Shown here: positions 6,203-6,654 of the stretch, piece by piece
Layout of the letters: every line of letters starts with the position of its first letter
Position numbering within the stretch: the stretch's first letter is position 1
DNA from: Clostridia bacterium
Lineage (GTDB): Bacteria > Bacillota > Clostridia > Peptostreptococcales > Anaerovoracaceae
Length of the DNA stretch: 6,654 nt
Direction: 5' to 3'
NCBI GenBank assembly: GCA_024682015.1
Contig: JAIKZT010000196.1
Location: forward strand, 1-6,654
Position numbers and translations under genes: made by a program
Notes under the pieces: model-generated
Told to the model about the DNA's origin: nothing
What the model saw: the letters and a program-made list of their open reading frames with translations, nothing else
The model's database searches: none

Positions 6203-6561
6203 GCGCTTGTTAACAGTGTTTCGTCGAGCAGCCGGAAGTCTGCGAGCATGCGTTCGGGGGTGTTGACGCCCCGGTCGGGCCGCGAGACCCGCGCAAACCT
6301 GTCGAATACCTGGATCGCGTTTTCGATGAGCTCCAGGCTTTCAAAGTCCAGTCCTTCCGCTTCGCCGCTGAGGGCGATGCTGCGGTAAGGCGTCTCGTTG
6401 GGCTTTAAGCTGCCCATCAGCGGGTGCGTAAGCAGCTTGTGACCGCGATGCACGAGATCTCTGGCATACACCAGGACATCCCGGTATCCGCCTTCGACCG
6501 GCCGCACGTCCTGATCCGCAAAGGCTTTCTGAACGTTCGGGTTGTTCGTCGCGATGATCAA
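6190..6561 (-). CDS. grdX: GrdX family protein
   Basis: This is a 123-residue protein of the GrdX family, a small soluble protein almost always encoded at the head of glycine reductase operons; its biochemical role is not established. The family signature is visible: TNNP near residues 5-8, and a strongly conserved block at about 37-61 containing HKLLTHPLMGSLKPNETPY. There is no signal peptide or membrane segment. The start is TTG at 6561, chosen because AGGAGG sits six bases upstream and the N-terminal IIATNNP fits the family. The stop is TAG at 6192-6190. It is the first gene after the glycine riboswitch and terminator, so its transcription should depend on glycine. A 9-bp hairpin covers its stop codon. 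The length is normal and nothing looks damaged. The family call is confident; no function is claimed. Confidence 0.92.
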   Translation of the reverse strand: MIIATNNPNVQKAFADQDVRPVEGGYRDVLVYARDLVHRGHKLLTHPLMGSLKPNETPYRSIALSGEAEGLDFESLELIENAIQVFDRFARVSRPDRGVNTPERMLADFRLLDETLLTSALKR

Positions 6562-6573
6562 GCTTTTCCTCCT
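6562..6573 (-). promoter_or_regulatory. Ribosome binding site fixing the TTG start of grdX
   Basis: The minus strand carries a perfect AGGAGG (6573-6568), then six bases, then TTG at 6561-6559. This consensus Shine-Dalgarno at good spacing supports the non-ATG start of grdX. Confidence 0.8.
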
Positions 6574-6580
6574 GCTGACA

Positions 6581-6618
6581 AATAAAAAGAACAGGAAAAC
6601 TGAATGCCTTCCTGCTCT
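6581..6618 (-). terminator. Intrinsic terminator of the glycine riboswitch expression platform
   Basis: On the minus strand AGAGCAGGAA (6618-6609) pairs with TTCCTGTTCT (6597-6588) over 10 bp with one G-U pair and an 11-nt loop. It is followed by TTTTATT (6587-6581). This is a Rho-independent terminator upstream of the grdX ribosome site. Its 5' arm overlaps the 3' strand of aptamer stem P1 (ACAGAG, 6620-6615) by four bases. Glycine-stabilised P1 should therefore compete with the terminator, giving an ON switch. The overlap is seen directly; the direction of regulation is inferred. Confidence 0.8.
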
Positions 6619-6654
6619 GTACCTGACCTGAGAGATTCTTTCCGAAATACTGAC
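6612..6654 (-). ncRNA. Glycine riboswitch, 3' end of aptamer (partial, cut by window edge)
   Basis: The minus strand reads AATCTCTCAGG (6637-6627), then ACAGAG (6620-6615). This matches the conserved 3' segment of glycine riboswitch aptamers, where a CUCUCAGG-like element is followed by an AGG-containing joining segment and an ACAGAG closing strand of P1. Here the joining segment appears a nucleotide or two shorter than the form I remember. The 5' strand of P1 and the rest of the aptamer lie beyond 6654, so I cannot say whether it is single or tandem. It lies upstream of grdX and a glycine reductase operon, the expected setting for control by the substrate glycine. The assignment rests on motif recognition plus context; a covariance-model search of the extended sequence was not possible. 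Confidence 0.8.

Noticed and set aside
4846..6213. Long plus-strand open frame of 455 codons
   Set aside because: It is fully antisense to grdE and shows the same shadow composition. The GrdE frame beneath it has clear family motifs and a consensus ribosome site.
1..6654. CRISPR arrays, insertion sequences, tRNA or rRNA genes, phage or defence genes
   Set aside because: I found no repeat-spacer pattern, transposase, terminal inverted repeats, tRNA-like cloverleaf or rRNA segment. The window is filled by one metabolic operon and has no gap over 300 bases without a gene.

Overview
The window is a nearly gapless block of a selenium-dependent glycine reductase (Stickland reductase) operon. All genes are on the minus strand, so transcription runs from high to low coordinates. 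In transcriptional order it holds: the 3' end of a glycine riboswitch and its terminator (about 6654-6581), grdX (6561-6190), grdE (6150-4870), grdB (4853-3552, with an in-frame UGA), trxB (3550-2612), trxA (2539-2222), grdA (2156-1695, with an in-frame UGA), an intrinsic-terminator-like hairpin (about 1669-1622), and grdC (1608 to beyond base 1). The end of grdC, and grdD if present, would lie beyond the left edge. The riboswitch 5' part and the promoter lie beyond the right edge.

The gene products form one machine. GrdB and GrdE form the substrate-binding component B, whose pyruvoyl group (from GrdE) and selenocysteine (in GrdB) take up glycine. Selenoprotein A (GrdA) receives the carboxymethyl group on its selenocysteine. 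Component C (GrdC, normally with GrdD) releases it as acetyl phosphate. TrxB and TrxA supply NADPH-derived electrons to re-reduce GrdA. GrdX is a conserved operon companion of unknown function. The product acetyl phosphate gives ATP, so this is an energy-conserving reductive branch of amino-acid fermentation.

The organism is a strict anaerobe that makes selenoproteins and ferments amino acids. Strong AGGAGG ribosome sites, riboswitch-terminator control and the operon content suggest a Clostridia-type Firmicute. The composition is GC-rich (judged by eye near 60%, with G/C favoured at third codon positions), unlike AT-rich Clostridium or Clostridioides. Other anaerobes with glycine reductase, such as Synergistota, cannot be excluded, and I do not name a species.

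Three genes need care because simple ORF calling fails on them. grdA and grdB are each interrupted by a UGA that should be read as selenocysteine. grdC has no stop codon within the window. Long open frames on the plus strand are antisense shadows produced by the biased codon usage. The system itself is known. The less ordinary points are the gene order, the terminator-like hairpin between grdA and grdC, a set of intercistronic hairpins, and a linker-plus-domain tail on GrdC that may be a GrdC-GrdD fusion.
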